A DNA stretch of 64,000 bases from Bradyrhizobium lupini (GCF_040939785.1 NZ_CP162553.1:7707001-7771000); one strand, 5' to 3'; positions 36,650 to 46,079 are shown, counted from the stretch's first letter. The notes: a model not told the origin generated them from the sequence alone. Numbers and translations: made by a program.

Positions 36650-37444
36650 CTAATCGAACCAGGCGGCGTAGATCTTCTTGTAGCTGCCGTCCTGCATCGA
36701 AATATGCAGCCATTGATCGACGAAGGCCTTCAGCGCCATGTCGCGCTGGAGCCAATAGGCCTTCTCGGAAAAATCGAACGGCTTGTCGGGATGCACCGCG
36801 CAGAGCACGCCTTGATGCTGCTTCTGCTGGTAGCGCGTCTCCGAGGCGTCGGTCATCATCAGGTCGGCATTGCCCTTGGCGATCTCGTCGAAGATCACGG
36901 TATTGTCCGGGAAGACGGTGATGTCGGCGTCCTTGATGTTGGCACGCGCGAAGCGCTCGTTGGTGCCGCCGGGATTGACGATCACGCGGGTGCCCTTCTT
37001 GTCGATGTCGGTGATGCTCTGGTATTTGCCGACATCGGCACAGCGCGCGATCGGCGTCTTGCCCTCGCGCATGATCGGCGTGGAGAAGAAGCCCTTCTTC
37101 TGCCGGTCGAGCGTGACCGAGACGCCGCCCATGGCGATGTCGAACTGATCGGCCTCGAAATCCTTCATCAGCTTCGGCCAGGCCGTCGGCACGAATTCGA
37201 CCTTGACGCCGAGCGCCTTGCCGAGTGCCTCCGCCATGTCGACATCGAAGCCACTGAATTGCTGCGTCGTCTTGTCGAGATAGGTGAAGGGCTTGTAGTC
37301 GCCGGTCATGCCGACGCGCAAAGTGCCGCGCTTGACTATCTCGTCGAGGCGGGACGGCGCCGTCTGCTGTGCGTGGGCCGAAAGGTTTGCCAGCAGGACC
37401 ACGGCCAAAGTCGCCAGAATTCGAATGGTCATTCGAACGATCAT
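36650..37444 (-). CDS. pheC: Periplasmic cyclohexadienyl dehydratase (PheC-like)
   Basis: A 264-residue exported protein with a signal peptide ending in SAHAQ. Although built on the amino-acid-binding protein fold, it shares long blocks with PheC of Pseudomonas: LRVGMTGDYKPFTYLD, GGVSVTLDRQ, NPGGTNERFARANIKDA, ADLMMTDASETRYQ and CAVHPDKPFDFSEKAYWL. PheC converts arogenate or prephenate to phenylalanine or phenylpyruvate in the periplasm. An ABC-transporter binding protein is the alternative, but no transporter genes adjoin. Confidence 0.8.
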   Translation of the reverse strand: MIVRMTIRILATLAVVLLANLSAHAQQTAPSRLDEIVKRGTLRVGMTGDYKPFTYLDKTTQQFSGFDVDMAEALGKALGVKVEFVPTAWPKLMKDFEADQFDIAMGGVSVTLDRQKKGFFSTPIMREGKTPIARCADVGKYQSITDIDKKGTRVIVNPGGTNERFARANIKDADITVFPDNTVIFDEIAKGNADLMMTDASETRYQQKQHQGVLCAVHPDKPFDFSEKAYWLQRDMALKAFVDQWLHISMQDGSYKKIYAAWFD

Positions 37445-37558
37445 CTCTTTTCCACCCATGTCCAAGCTGTCATTGTGCAGCTCTCGAGGCCTGTCTTGAG
37501 GCCTGGATTTAGACCAGATGCCCGTCTCTGGCGAGGCGGAATTGAAGGGAATTTTGAA

Positions 37559-38068
37559 GTGACGATCTCAATGTATGACGCCTCGGTCGGACTCTTCGTG
37601 CCGTATCTGCGCAACCTCTCCGCACTGCTCGACAAGGGCGTTGCCTATGCCGAGGCCCGGAAGTTCAACCCGGCCGTCCTGCTCGGCATGCGCATGGCGC
37701 CCGACATGTACGATCTGGCGCAACAGATCGGCGAGGCCTGTCGCCACGCCACGGTCGCCGCGGCCTTGCTCGCCGACCGCGAGCCGGTGGCGCTGCCGGT
37801 GCTGGAGCACGACATGGCCGGGCTCCAGGCCCGCATCGCGACGTCAATCGAGTTCATCGAAAGCCTGCCGCGCGCAGAGATCAATGCTGCGGCGGAGCGG
37901 AATGTCTTCTTCAGGCTGAAGAACGGGACCGAGTTGCCCTTCACCGGGCGGACGCTGCTGCTGACCTTCAGCGTTCCGCAGTTCTTCTTTCACGTCACGA
38001 CCGCCTACGACCTGTTGCGGCACGCAGGCGTCGAGCTCGTGAAGAAGGATTATCTCGGACGACGATAA
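37559..38068 (+). CDS. DUF1993 family protein
   Basis: A 169-residue soluble helical protein. The N-terminus TISMYDASVGLFVPYLRNLSALLDKG is diagnostic of DUF1993, which is related to the DinB fold. GTG at 37559 with GAAGGGA eight bases upstream is preferred over ATG at 37571. Catalytic histidines of DinB metal enzymes are not all present. Function unknown. Confidence 0.87.
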   Translation: MTISMYDASVGLFVPYLRNLSALLDKGVAYAEARKFNPAVLLGMRMAPDMYDLAQQIGEACRHATVAAALLADREPVALPVLEHDMAGLQARIATSIEFIESLPRAEINAAAERNVFFRLKNGTELPFTGRTLLLTFSVPQFFFHVTTAYDLLRHAGVELVKKDYLGRR

Positions 38069-38101
38069 GCCGAACCGGCATCCACTTCGCGCGAGAGCGC
38101 G

Positions 38102-38599
38102 CTAGGCTTCGCCCTTGCGCTCGTAATCGGCGAGCGAGCTGCGGCCGGCGATCTCGCTGCGCAGCTCTTCGAAGCGCCGATGCGCCTCGTCCTCATGCGC
38201 GTCGACGAAATGCACCGCGGCTTCGCCGGTCATCGGGCCGCTGACCACGGGCACGGACTGCTCGCCGATGGTCTCGTGGACGTAGAACTGGCCGTCATCG
38301 CCGCGATGGACCGTCCATTTCAGACGGATCGCCACCATCGGCCCGGGGCCGACCTTGCTGTAGCCGTCGGCGTCGGCGTGCTCCGGCACCAGCGGCTGCT
38401 CCTCGACCACCGGATGCTCGTCGACCATCGGGTGCTCGTCCGCGACCCCATGCTCACCAGCAACCACCATTTCAGTCACGGTGACAGTCTCGGTCTCGCG
38501 CACAGTCTCGGTCTCGCGCACGACGAGGACGGGTTCAGGATGCTCCAGGATGCTGGCGATGGTCGCCAACGCGTGGTCGGTCGGGTCGATCTCTGACAA
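38102..38599 (-). CDS. Hypothetical acidic protein with short tandem repeats
   Basis: A 165-residue soluble protein. Near residue 28 the segment RETETV occurs twice in tandem, encoded by near-identical 18-base units around 38490-38520. A Glu/Val/His/Pro-rich stretch (EHPMVDEHPVVEEQPLVPEH) follows. The C-terminal part (KWTVHRGDDGQFYVHETI) looks folded. No family was recognised. Confidence 0.65.
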   Translation of the reverse strand: MSEIDPTDHALATIASILEHPEPVLVVRETETVRETETVTVTEMVVAGEHGVADEHPMVDEHPVVEEQPLVPEHADADGYSKVGPGPMVAIRLKWTVHRGDDGQFYVHETIGEQSVPVVSGPMTGEAAVHFVDAHEDEAHRRFEELRSEIAGRSSLADYERKGEA

Positions 38600-38784
38600 G
38601 GGTCCATCCTCCAGCTCGACGCGGCCGGCAAGTCTGTCCCACTGCCGCCGCGGCCGGACCTATTACGCGGGTTTGATTAAGGCTGAGTGAGGGCTCGATC
38701 TGCACCAAAATGGGACTCATTCTGGCGTTCCGAAGGCGGGGGGCAGCCGCCCGCCCAGGAGAACCGACTAGCCCGGAGATGCGC

Positions 38785-39774
38785 TCAGCCCAGAACATCC
38801 TGATTGATGATGTTCTGCCGGATAGGATCGCCGTCCAGCACACTCAGGATGTTGCGCGCGGTCTGCTCGCTCATCCGGCTCACCGCCTCGACCGTCACGC
38901 CGGCGACGTGGGGAGCCATGATGACGTTGGGCAGCGCGAACAGCGCGTTGCTGACCGGTGGCGGCTCCACCTCGAACACGTCGATGCCGGCACCGGCGAG
39001 CTTGCCCGAGACCAGCGCGTCGTACAGCGCCGCCTCCTTCACGATGCCGCCGCGTGCGGTGTTGATGAGGTGGGATTTCGGCTTCATCCGGCCGATCCGC
39101 GCCGCATCGAACAGGCCGACTGTCTCCGGCGTCTTCGGGCAGTGGATGGTGACGAAATCGGCGTGAGGCAGCGCGGCATCGAGATCGGCGACCGGCTCGC
39201 AGCCTGCTGCCTTGATCTCTGCGGCTGCCTTGTAGGGATCATAGACCTGCACATTCATGTCCATCGCCAGGCAGCGCTTGGCGGTGCGGGTGCCGATGCG
39301 GCCGAAGCCGATGATGAGGACGGTCTTGCCGTAGAGATCGAACGGCAACATGCCGAGACGGTCCGCCCATTTGCCGTCTTTCACGCAGGCGTGCATCTCC
39401 TGCGCGCGTTTTGCCAGTGTCAGCATCATGAACAGCGCCTGTTCGGCGACCGAGGGCGAGTTCGCGCTGCCGGCGACCATCAGCGGCACCTTGCGGCGGG
39501 AGAGGGCGGGGACGTCGACGGCGTCGTAACCGACGCCGATCCGGGTCACCACCTTCATGTCCTTCGAGGCTTCGAGCTCGGTCTCGCCGAAAGCGGTGGC
39601 GCCGAGCGCCACGCCATGGACCGGCGCGTGGCTCTTCAGCAAGGCCTCGAAATCCCTGGCGGAGATCAGGTTCGGAAACTCGATGAGCTCGATATCATCT
39701 CGCTGGGTGAGGAGGGCGCGCGCCCCTTGCGACAAAGTTTGCGTGACAAAAATCTTCTTCTTGTTGGTCGACAT
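38785..39774 (-). CDS. D-2-hydroxyacid dehydrogenase (phosphoglycerate dehydrogenase-like)
   Basis: A 329-residue NAD-dependent enzyme. The coenzyme motif is GFGRIGTRTAKRC. Catalytic Arg is in INTARGGIVKEAAL, Glu in DVFEVEPPP and His in APHVAGVT. No C-terminal ACT domain is present, so serine biosynthesis is unlikely. As last gene of an ABC-importer operon (33 bases after the ATPase in the same direction), it probably oxidises or reduces the imported acid or its product. Confidence 0.88.
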   Translation of the reverse strand: MSTNKKKIFVTQTLSQGARALLTQRDDIELIEFPNLISARDFEALLKSHAPVHGVALGATAFGETELEASKDMKVVTRIGVGYDAVDVPALSRRKVPLMVAGSANSPSVAEQALFMMLTLAKRAQEMHACVKDGKWADRLGMLPFDLYGKTVLIIGFGRIGTRTAKRCLAMDMNVQVYDPYKAAAEIKAAGCEPVADLDAALPHADFVTIHCPKTPETVGLFDAARIGRMKPKSHLINTARGGIVKEAALYDALVSGKLAGAGIDVFEVEPPPVSNALFALPNVIMAPHVAGVTVEAVSRMSEQTARNILSVLDGDPIRQNIINQDVLG

Positions 39775-39807
39775 CGTCCCTACCTGCGCGAGTTTCTTGG
39801 CCGGCCG

Positions 39808-40908
39808 TCACAATACGGCGCCGGTCGCCTCGTTTAGCAGGTGCATATTGTTGAGGTCCATCGCCAAACGCATGGGTGCTCCGTCCTTGGCGCCCGCATT
39901 GGGATCGACACGGCCGCAGACGGGCGTGCCTTCCAGTCCGAAATAGACCAGCGTCTCCATTCCCATCGGCTCGGTGACATCAAGCACGGTGTCGAAGGTC
40001 TCGACACCCGGCTCGAGATGCGCATGCGATTCCGTGAGATGTTCGGGACGGATGCCGAGCAACAGGTTTTCAGATCGGGGCAGCGCGCTGTAACGGGCGG
40101 CGCGGGCCGGCGGCAACGGGAATGAGATGCGATCCGTCAGGCGGACGTTGAGCTTGCCGCCAACGTCCTCGAGACGGCACGGAATGAAGTTCATCGCCGG
40201 CGAGCCAATGAAGCCCGCGACGAAGCGCGTCGCCGGCTTGTGGTAGAGCTCGTTCGGGGTGCCGATCTGCTCGATCCGACCCTTGTTCATCACCACGACG
40301 CGATCAGCCAGCGTCATCGCCTCGACCTGGTCGTGGGTGACGTAGACCGTCGTGGTGCGCACTTTCTGGTGCACCTTCTTGATCTCGATCCGCATCTGCA
40401 CGCGCAGCTTGGCGTCGAGATTGGACAGCGGTTCGTCGAACAGGAAGACCTTTGGGTTGCGCACGATGGCCCGCCCCATGGCGACGCGCTGGCGCTGGCC
40501 GCCGGAGAGCTGCTTCGGCTTGCGGTCGATCAGGTCGGTGATGTCGAGGAGGCGGGCGGCTTCCGTCACCCGCGCCTTGATCTCGGCCTTGGGATAGTGC
40601 TTGAGCCGCAGCCCGAACGACATGTTCTCCGCGACCGTCATATGCGGGTAGAGCGCGTAGTTCTGGAACACCATCGCGATGTCGCGATCCTTCGGCGGCA
40701 CGTCGTTGACGACGTCCCCGCCGATCATGATGTCGCCGTCGGTGATGTCCTCGAGTCCCGCGATCATCCGCAAGGTCGTCGACTTGCCGCAGCCGGAGGG
40801 GCCGACGAGCACGATGAACTCATGGTCTGAGATGTCGAGATCGATGCCGCGCACCGCCTCGACGTCGTCGTAACGCTTGACCACCTTCCGCAACGCAACC
40901 TCAGCCAT
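39808..40908 (-). CDS. ABC transporter ATP-binding protein, UgpC/MsmK family
   Basis: A 366-residue ATPase of a carbohydrate importer. Walker A is GPSGCGKST near residue 38, the signature LSGGQRQR near 136, and Walker B VFLFDEPLSNLD just after. The C-terminal third is a TOBE/OB regulatory domain (LLGIRPEHLTESHAH). Six bases separate it from the preceding permease. Confidence 0.95.
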   Translation of the reverse strand: MAEVALRKVVKRYDDVEAVRGIDLDISDHEFIVLVGPSGCGKSTTLRMIAGLEDITDGDIMIGGDVVNDVPPKDRDIAMVFQNYALYPHMTVAENMSFGLRLKHYPKAEIKARVTEAARLLDITDLIDRKPKQLSGGQRQRVAMGRAIVRNPKVFLFDEPLSNLDAKLRVQMRIEIKKVHQKVRTTTVYVTHDQVEAMTLADRVVVMNKGRIEQIGTPNELYHKPATRFVAGFIGSPAMNFIPCRLEDVGGKLNVRLTDRISFPLPPARAARYSALPRSENLLLGIRPEHLTESHAHLEPGVETFDTVLDVTEPMGMETLVYFGLEGTPVCGRVDPNAGAKDGAPMRLAMDLNNMHLLNEATGAVL

Positions 40909-40914
40909 AAGACA

Positions 40915-41826
40915 TCAACCCTTTGTGGCGCCGGCGGTCAGGCCGGCAATGTAATAGTCCATCAGGAAGGCGTAGATGACCAGCGGCGGGGCAGCGCCAA
41001 GCAGCGCGCCGGTCATGATCTGCCCCCAGTTGAAGACGTCGCCCTTGATCAGCGTGGTGGTGATGCCGACCGGCAGCACGAGCTGGTCGATGGATGTCGT
41101 GAACACCAGCGGATAGAGGAACTGCGCCCAGGACACGGTGAAGGCGAAGATGGTCGCTGCGATCAGGCCAGGAAGGGCAACGGGAATGAAAATCCGCGTC
41201 AGGGTCTGGAGCCAGGAGGCGCCGTCGATGAGAGCCGCCTCGTCCAGCTCCTTCGGGATCGAGGCGAAATAACCGATCATGATCCAGGTGCAGAACGGCA
41301 CGGTCAGCGTCGGATAGATGAACACCAGCACGTACCAGCGGTTGAGAAGGGTGATGCCGGTGACGTCCTGGACCACCGCGAGCATCTTGAACAAGGGAAT
41401 GAACAGGAGGCTGTCCGGGATCAGATAGGTGAGAAAGACGCCGGTCGCGAGCGTCGCCGAGCCCCAGAACTTCATCCGCGCCAATGCAAACGCCGCCGGA
41501 ATGCTGATCAGCATCGTCACGATCACGACCACGATCGAGATCATTGACGAATTCCAGAAGAATCGCAGGAACTGGTTCGAGGTCAGTAGCTCGACATAGT
41601 TCGAGAGGGTCGGATGAAATACCCACCACGGATTGGTGGCGGCCGAGATCTCCGCGCTGCTTTTGAGCGAAGTGATCAGCATGTAGATCGGCGGGATCAG
41701 GAAGAAGATCGCAAATAGCACCAGGAAAAAGTAGGACCAGCGCAGCGCCCAGGTGCGGTCGCGGCTCATGCTTCGAAGCTTGACCTTGCGTGTCGGTCCC
41801 GCCTTGTCGATTGCGAGCGTGCTCAT
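40915..41826 (-). CDS. ABC transporter permease, carbohydrate type (MalG-like)
   Basis: A 303-residue inner-membrane protein with six predicted helices. The coupling EAA loop is ELDEAALIDGASWLQTLTRIFIPVALPG. First helix near residue 30 (WSYFFLVLFAIFFLIPPIY). It starts in an overlap with the stop of the partner permease, forming a heterodimer pair. Confidence 0.94.
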   Translation of the reverse strand: MSTLAIDKAGPTRKVKLRSMSRDRTWALRWSYFFLVLFAIFFLIPPIYMLITSLKSSAEISAATNPWWVFHPTLSNYVELLTSNQFLRFFWNSSMISIVVVIVTMLISIPAAFALARMKFWGSATLATGVFLTYLIPDSLLFIPLFKMLAVVQDVTGITLLNRWYVLVFIYPTLTVPFCTWIMIGYFASIPKELDEAALIDGASWLQTLTRIFIPVALPGLIAATIFAFTVSWAQFLYPLVFTTSIDQLVLPVGITTTLIKGDVFNWGQIMTGALLGAAPPLVIYAFLMDYYIAGLTAGATKG

Positions 41827-42764
41827 CAGGCTTCGTTCCCACGTTTGTTGACATCGCGCAGGATGAAGACCGCTGCGACGGCGAGGATCGGCACCATGAA
41901 CAGCGAGACGCAGGCGCCGAGCGGAATGTCGCTGCTCTGGATGCCGACCTGGAACGCCCAGGTGGCGAACAAATGCGTCCGGTCCAGCGGACCGCCGGAG
42001 GTGAGGATGCGCACGATGTCGAAATTGGCGAAAGTGACGATCAGCGAGAACAGCGTGGTGATGGCGATGATGTTGCGCATCATCGGCAAGGTGATGTGCC
42101 AGATCTTCTGCCACCAATTGGCGCCGTCGATCGCTGCGGCTTCGTAGAGCTGGTCGGGTACGGATTTCAGCGCGGCCAGGTACATGATCAGGAAGAACGG
42201 CGCGCCATACCAGACGTTGACCAGGATGACGGAGAAGCGCGCCCAGAAGGTGTCACCGAGCCACGGGATCGGACCGATGCCGAAGAACGACAGCGTATAG
42301 TTGAAGGCGCTGTAGGAGGGATCGAACAGCCACAGCCATGCCAGCGTGCTCATCGCCGGTGGGATCACCCAAGGCACCAGCAGCATGCCGCGCCATTTAC
42401 GTTGCTTCTTGCCGGGAATGTTGTGGACGAAATGCGCGACGATGAAGCCGATCAGCGCCTTGAAGACCACGGCGGTAATCGCAAAAATGCAGGACTGTCT
42501 CACCACCATCCAGAACGTTTCGCGCTTGAACAGGAAGGTGAAGTTGCTGAGACCGACGAACTTCGTCATCGCCTTGTTCAGCGTCGCCAGGTAGACCGAA
42601 TAGAAGGCGGGATAGAGCACGAGCAGGGCGATCAGGAGGATCAGCGGCAGCGTCAGGAAGAACGCGACGGTCGATTTCCGTCCCATTGCATTGCGCAGGC
42701 TCGCCCGTTTGCGCGGGCTCGCAGCTCGAGCGGGACGGCCTTGCTCAACGACGACATCGGCCAT
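41826..42764 (-). CDS. ABC transporter permease, carbohydrate type (MalF-like)
   Basis: A 312-residue inner-membrane protein. First helix near residue 33 (AFFLTLPLILLIALLVLYP). The EAA loop is QLYEAAAIDGANWWQKIWHITLPMMR. Together with the next gene it makes the channel of the importer. It follows the binding-protein gene after about 147 bases with a stem-loop between them. Confidence 0.94.
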   Translation of the reverse strand: MADVVVEQGRPARAASPRKRASLRNAMGRKSTVAFFLTLPLILLIALLVLYPAFYSVYLATLNKAMTKFVGLSNFTFLFKRETFWMVVRQSCIFAITAVVFKALIGFIVAHFVHNIPGKKQRKWRGMLLVPWVIPPAMSTLAWLWLFDPSYSAFNYTLSFFGIGPIPWLGDTFWARFSVILVNVWYGAPFFLIMYLAALKSVPDQLYEAAAIDGANWWQKIWHITLPMMRNIIAITTLFSLIVTFANFDIVRILTSGGPLDRTHLFATWAFQVGIQSSDIPLGACVSLFMVPILAVAAVFILRDVNKRGNEA

Positions 42765-42869
42765 GACGTTAGCCTCTTTTGCAGGACACGTAGCAGGACA
42801 TGTAGGACGGCGAAGCCGGCGCAGCCGTCGGCTTCATTCGGCAAGCGGATCGAGCGAGTGTGCCTCGGC

Positions 42870-42898
42870 GGCTCACGCGCGAAGCGTGAACCGCCATG
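42870..42898 (-). repeat. stem-loop between binding-protein and permease genes
   Basis: GGCGGTTCACGC pairs imperfectly with GCGTGAGCCGCC. Such stem-loops at this place in ABC operons often protect the binding-protein mRNA so it is made in excess of the permeases. The role is inferred by position. Confidence 0.5.
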
Positions 42899-42911
42899 GC
42901 ACATACCCGGC

Positions 42912-44252
42912 TCAGGTTCGCATGAAGCCTTCGCACTCGCCTTCGGCCCAGGCGAGCGCGGTTTCCAACTTCTCTCCTTGCGCAAAGCGCAGCGCCATCT
43001 TGGTCAGCGTCGCCTGGAAGTAGATCTGCTGGGCGATCTTCGGCGGCGCCGGAGACGCGGCGATCGACATCGTCTGCTGCTTGTACGGATCCGGATAGTG
43101 GAAGAGCGTGCCCTTCGGCGGCCCTTCCTCGGCCCAGGTCTTGAACTTCGTCATGTTCGCGTAGGCCGGCAGATCGTACCCGCCGCTCGCCGCGACGAAC
43201 TTCTCGATCGCCGCCGGCGAGGACAGGTGAACAAGCAAGCTCTTGGCCGCTTCCTTGTTTTTGCCAAAGGCCCAGACGCCCCAGAAGTACGGCAGGAAGG
43301 GCGCAAAACGTCCCTTCGGACCGGACGGGAAGCCGTGCGTCCAGCACTGTTCGGCGACTTGCGGTGCGTCGCGCTTGGCGACCGCCCAGGCACTCGGCGG
43401 ATTCAGGATCATCGCCCCGCGGCCCGAGATCAGCCATTTGTTGTTGGAGGCATCGTCCCAGGACGGCGCGTCGGTGGGCAGGACGGCGATCAGCTTCTTG
43501 TAGAATTCGAGCGCCTGCCGCACTGCATCGGTCTTGACGGTGATATCGCCCTTGGCGTTGACGAGCTCGGCGCCGAACGACTGGAAGATCGCGCCGGCGG
43601 TGTCGACGCTGTCGGTGGTCTCGCCGAGACCGATGCCGAAGGGGAAGCCGGCCTTGTGGCAGGCCTCGGCCGCCTTCAGGAACGTCTCCATGGTCCAGTT
43701 GTCTGCTTTTGGCGGAGCGCCGACTGGATACATCTCCTGCACGTCGATGCCGGCGTGTTTCTTCATGAGATCTATGCGGGAGCAGGGGCCCTTGATCTGG
43801 CTTCCCGGCGTCGCGGGCACTGCGAGCCATTTGCCGCCCGACCGCCCGAGATATTTGACGGTGTCGTTCACCTCGCCGTTCTGCTTGATGAGCGGCTCCA
43901 TGACGTCGTTGAGCGGTTCGAGATTCTCGGAATAGGCGTGCGGCCACCAGCTCGGCATCTGGAGAATGTCGTGACCGGACTTGGCCTGGGCTTCGGCCGC
44001 TGCCGTCAGCTCGATCTTCTTGTTGTTGCTGGTGATGTAGTCGATCGAGACTTCGACCTTCTCCTTCTCGCCCCATTCCTTGACGAGCGCGGTGGAGGCA
44101 TCGTTGGCGCCGGGCACCCAGTGGTCCCAGAAGCCGATCGAGAGCTTGCCGGCGGCGTAAGCGCCTCGGACATAGGGCGCCGTGATCAGCGCCGCGGAGG
44201 ACATTGCAGTGGCAGCCACAAATTGACGTCGCGTCAGTGTCTTGCGTGACAT
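42912..44252 (-). CDS. ABC transporter extracellular substrate-binding protein (family 1), Tat-exported
   Basis: A 446-residue periplasmic protein. The N-terminus has a twin-arginine signal (TRRQFVAATAMSS, cleaved after VRGAYA). The mature protein has the sugar-binder pattern (GFWDHWVPGANDAS, DILQMPSWWPHAYSENL, GAMILNPPSAWAVAK). The start at 44252 has GAGGAAACGAG immediately upstream. The substrate is unknown; the linked dehydrogenase hints at a sugar acid or polyol. Confidence 0.93.
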   Translation of the reverse strand: MSRKTLTRRQFVAATAMSSAALITAPYVRGAYAAGKLSIGFWDHWVPGANDASTALVKEWGEKEKVEVSIDYITSNNKKIELTAAAEAQAKSGHDILQMPSWWPHAYSENLEPLNDVMEPLIKQNGEVNDTVKYLGRSGGKWLAVPATPGSQIKGPCSRIDLMKKHAGIDVQEMYPVGAPPKADNWTMETFLKAAEACHKAGFPFGIGLGETTDSVDTAGAIFQSFGAELVNAKGDITVKTDAVRQALEFYKKLIAVLPTDAPSWDDASNNKWLISGRGAMILNPPSAWAVAKRDAPQVAEQCWTHGFPSGPKGRFAPFLPYFWGVWAFGKNKEAAKSLLVHLSSPAAIEKFVAASGGYDLPAYANMTKFKTWAEEGPPKGTLFHYPDPYKQQTMSIAASPAPPKIAQQIYFQATLTKMALRFAQGEKLETALAWAEGECEGFMRT

Positions 44253-44736
44253 CTCGTTTCCTCGCTTGGGTGTTTTATTGTTCTGGCGTTCCTCTGAACT
44301 CTTCCGAGTTCTGCTTTTGATTTTCTTTTCGAAAGTTTCTTGTTCGACGTTTCTTGTTGATGCCGTCGGCTTCGAAGGCAAATTGGTAGCGCGATCAGAT
44401 CATGATTGATTGCGTCTGTCGAGAAAAACCGAACGGCTTGCGCCTAGAACTAACGTTGTGTCCGGGAACGCGGCAGCGCCCTCGACCTCATGCGCGGACC
44501 ATGAACCACGGCCGGTTGTTTTGCGACGCACACTTGGCGCTGGCGCACCCGACCGACATGTGCGCAATTACGCCGCAGTTTCCAAGGAGCCTGCATAAGC
44601 ACCTCGCGGCAAACACTTTTCGGGCGTGGATAGCATTTGTCGGCGCCTAGACCTCGAAGCGGTGAAAACGATAGAGTTGCAGCTGGCGGGTGGTTCTCAT
44701 CCCCACGAGCCTAATCAGATCGAGATGGAGACCAGA
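44253..44736. other. intergenic region between the ABC operon and a divergent secreted-protein gene
   Basis: These 484 bases are less GC-rich near 44260-44400 on the operon side, where the minus-strand leader contains several A-rich runs. The promoters of both divergent units must lie here but no clear -35/-10 pair was identified. Short ORFs in the region have no coding character. Confidence 0.5.
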
Positions 44737-45528
44737 ATGATCAACCCGGCGCCGCCCGCGCGGCTTTACCTGCGACGATGGTTCGCGCTGGGGTCCGTTT
44801 TCGTGTTGCTGCTCGGCGCAGCCGCGGTGGCGAACGCTCAAGGCCTGGTCAAAGGGGTTCAGGAAGGAGCGGCGGCCGGGAACAAGGCGGCGGGTCCGGT
44901 CGGCGGTGTGCTCGGCGGCGCGATCGGCGGTGTGGTCGGTGTGTTCACCGGCGTGCTCGGCGTTGGCAATAATGGCAATCAGGCGCCTGCCGCCAGAGAT
45001 CCGAGCAAGGATGCAAGCAAGGATGCGGCCAAGGACGCCAAGCAGGGCGCCGGCAAGGACAAAGATGCCAAGAGCGCCAAGGCGGGCAAGGGCGCCAAGG
45101 CGAGCAAGGAGGCGAAGAACGCGCCGCAGGACAAGGATGTCACGGTCCTCACCCAGACCGGCGCGCCGCAATTGACCGCCGACCAGATCGTCACCAACAG
45201 CGACTCCTATATCGAGCGGATCAAGACCGAGCTGAACCTCACGCCCGAGCAGGAGAAGCACTGGTACGGTTTCTCGAGCGCCATGCACTACCTCGGGCAT
45301 AACGGTGCCGAGCGGCTCAACCTGCGGGTTGCGCGCGCCAAGCGGGATCCTCCCGACGACATCGTCGAGCAGATGCGCAACGAGGCCCAATTCCTGATCG
45401 ACCGCGCTGCCGACCAGCGCAATGTCGCCGACGCCGCCGAGCCCCTCTATTCGAGCCTCGATGACAAACAAAAGCAGGTGTTCGTGCAGGAGATGGTGCG
45501 GCTCAGCCACGAACGAGGATTGGATTGA
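44737..45528 (+). CDS. Exported protein with glycine-rich helix, Lys/Ala repeats and LTxxQ (Spy-like) domain
   Basis: A 263-residue protein. A signal peptide (about 1-29, VFVLLLGAAAVANA) is followed by a glycine-rich hydrophobic stretch (GGVLGGAIGGVVGVFTGVLG) and a Lys/Ala/Asp low-complexity linker. The C-terminal helical domain has LNLTPEQEKHWYGF, the LTxxQ motif of Spy/CpxP envelope stress chaperones. Start at 44737 with GGAG seven bases before. Probably a periplasmic chaperone or stress sensor. Confidence 0.8.
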   Translation: MINPAPPARLYLRRWFALGSVFVLLLGAAAVANAQGLVKGVQEGAAAGNKAAGPVGGVLGGAIGGVVGVFTGVLGVGNNGNQAPAARDPSKDASKDAAKDAKQGAGKDKDAKSAKAGKGAKASKEAKNAPQDKDVTVLTQTGAPQLTADQIVTNSDSYIERIKTELNLTPEQEKHWYGFSSAMHYLGHNGAERLNLRVARAKRDPPDDIVEQMRNEAQFLIDRAADQRNVADAAEPLYSSLDDKQKQVFVQEMVRLSHERGLD

Positions 45529-45639
45529 TCAAGTGGAATCGGATCGGGCGCGTCGAATTAACGGACCCCGCCACGAATTCGTGAATGCTCTTCGCAATTC
45601 GGTTATGATTAGCTTGGGAAGCTGATGGGCGGGGTTGAT

Positions 45640-46017
45640 ATGGCGGACGGACTCTCCGTTTTCCTGGTCGAAGACGAGACGTTGATCCGGATGATGATGA
45701 CGGACATGGTGGAGGAACTCGGCCACCACGTCATCGCGGAAGCGGATAATGTTCGGGACGCCAGCGCTTTCGCCATGACCGCGCAGTACGATCTTGCGAT
45801 CCTCGACATCAATCTCAAGGGCCTCTACGTCGATCCGGTCGCCGATCTGATCGAGCGTCGCGGGAAGCCGTTTTTGTTCGCCACGGGCTACGGTCCGGAG
45901 CTGCTGCCGTCCTTGCTCAGGCGCCGGCCGATCCTGCGCAAGCCGATTTCGATCGATCAGCTCAAGGCGATGATCGATTCGATGTTTCCGGAAGCGGCAG
46001 CGAAGACGCCGAACTGA
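45640..46017 (+). CDS. Single-domain response regulator
   Basis: A 125-residue receiver domain with no output domain. The acidic pair is in VFLVEDE, the phosphoacceptor Asp in AILDINLKG, a T/S-equivalent in FATGYG and the lysine in ILRKPI. It is like the FixJ-N/CheY-type stand-alone regulators common in rhizobia. The frame is also open from an ATG at 45625; either start is possible. Confidence 0.87.
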   Translation: MADGLSVFLVEDETLIRMMMTDMVEELGHHVIAEADNVRDASAFAMTAQYDLAILDINLKGLYVDPVADLIERRGKPFLFATGYGPELLPSLLRRRPILRKPISIDQLKAMIDSMFPEAAAKTPN

Positions 46018-46028
46018 GACCAAAATGA

Positions 46029-46057
46029 AAATGGCCGCCCATCAGGGGCGGCCATTT
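46029..46057. terminator. bidirectional terminator between convergent genes
   Basis: AAATGGCCGCCC pairs perfectly with GGGCGGCCATTT around ATCAG. It sits between the response-regulator stop and the stop of the convergent small gene, so it can serve both. Confidence 0.8.
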
Positions 46058-46079
46058 CGCGACGGAATTCGTCGCGGCT

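Noticed and set aside
36650..37444. Simple amino-acid ABC binding protein
   Set aside because: Shared PheC-specific blocks and lack of transporter genes favour cyclohexadienyl dehydratase, though the fold is the same.
41790..44249. 819-residue plus-strand reading frame
   Set aside because: Opposite the two ABC permeases and the binding protein, all of which are clear genes.
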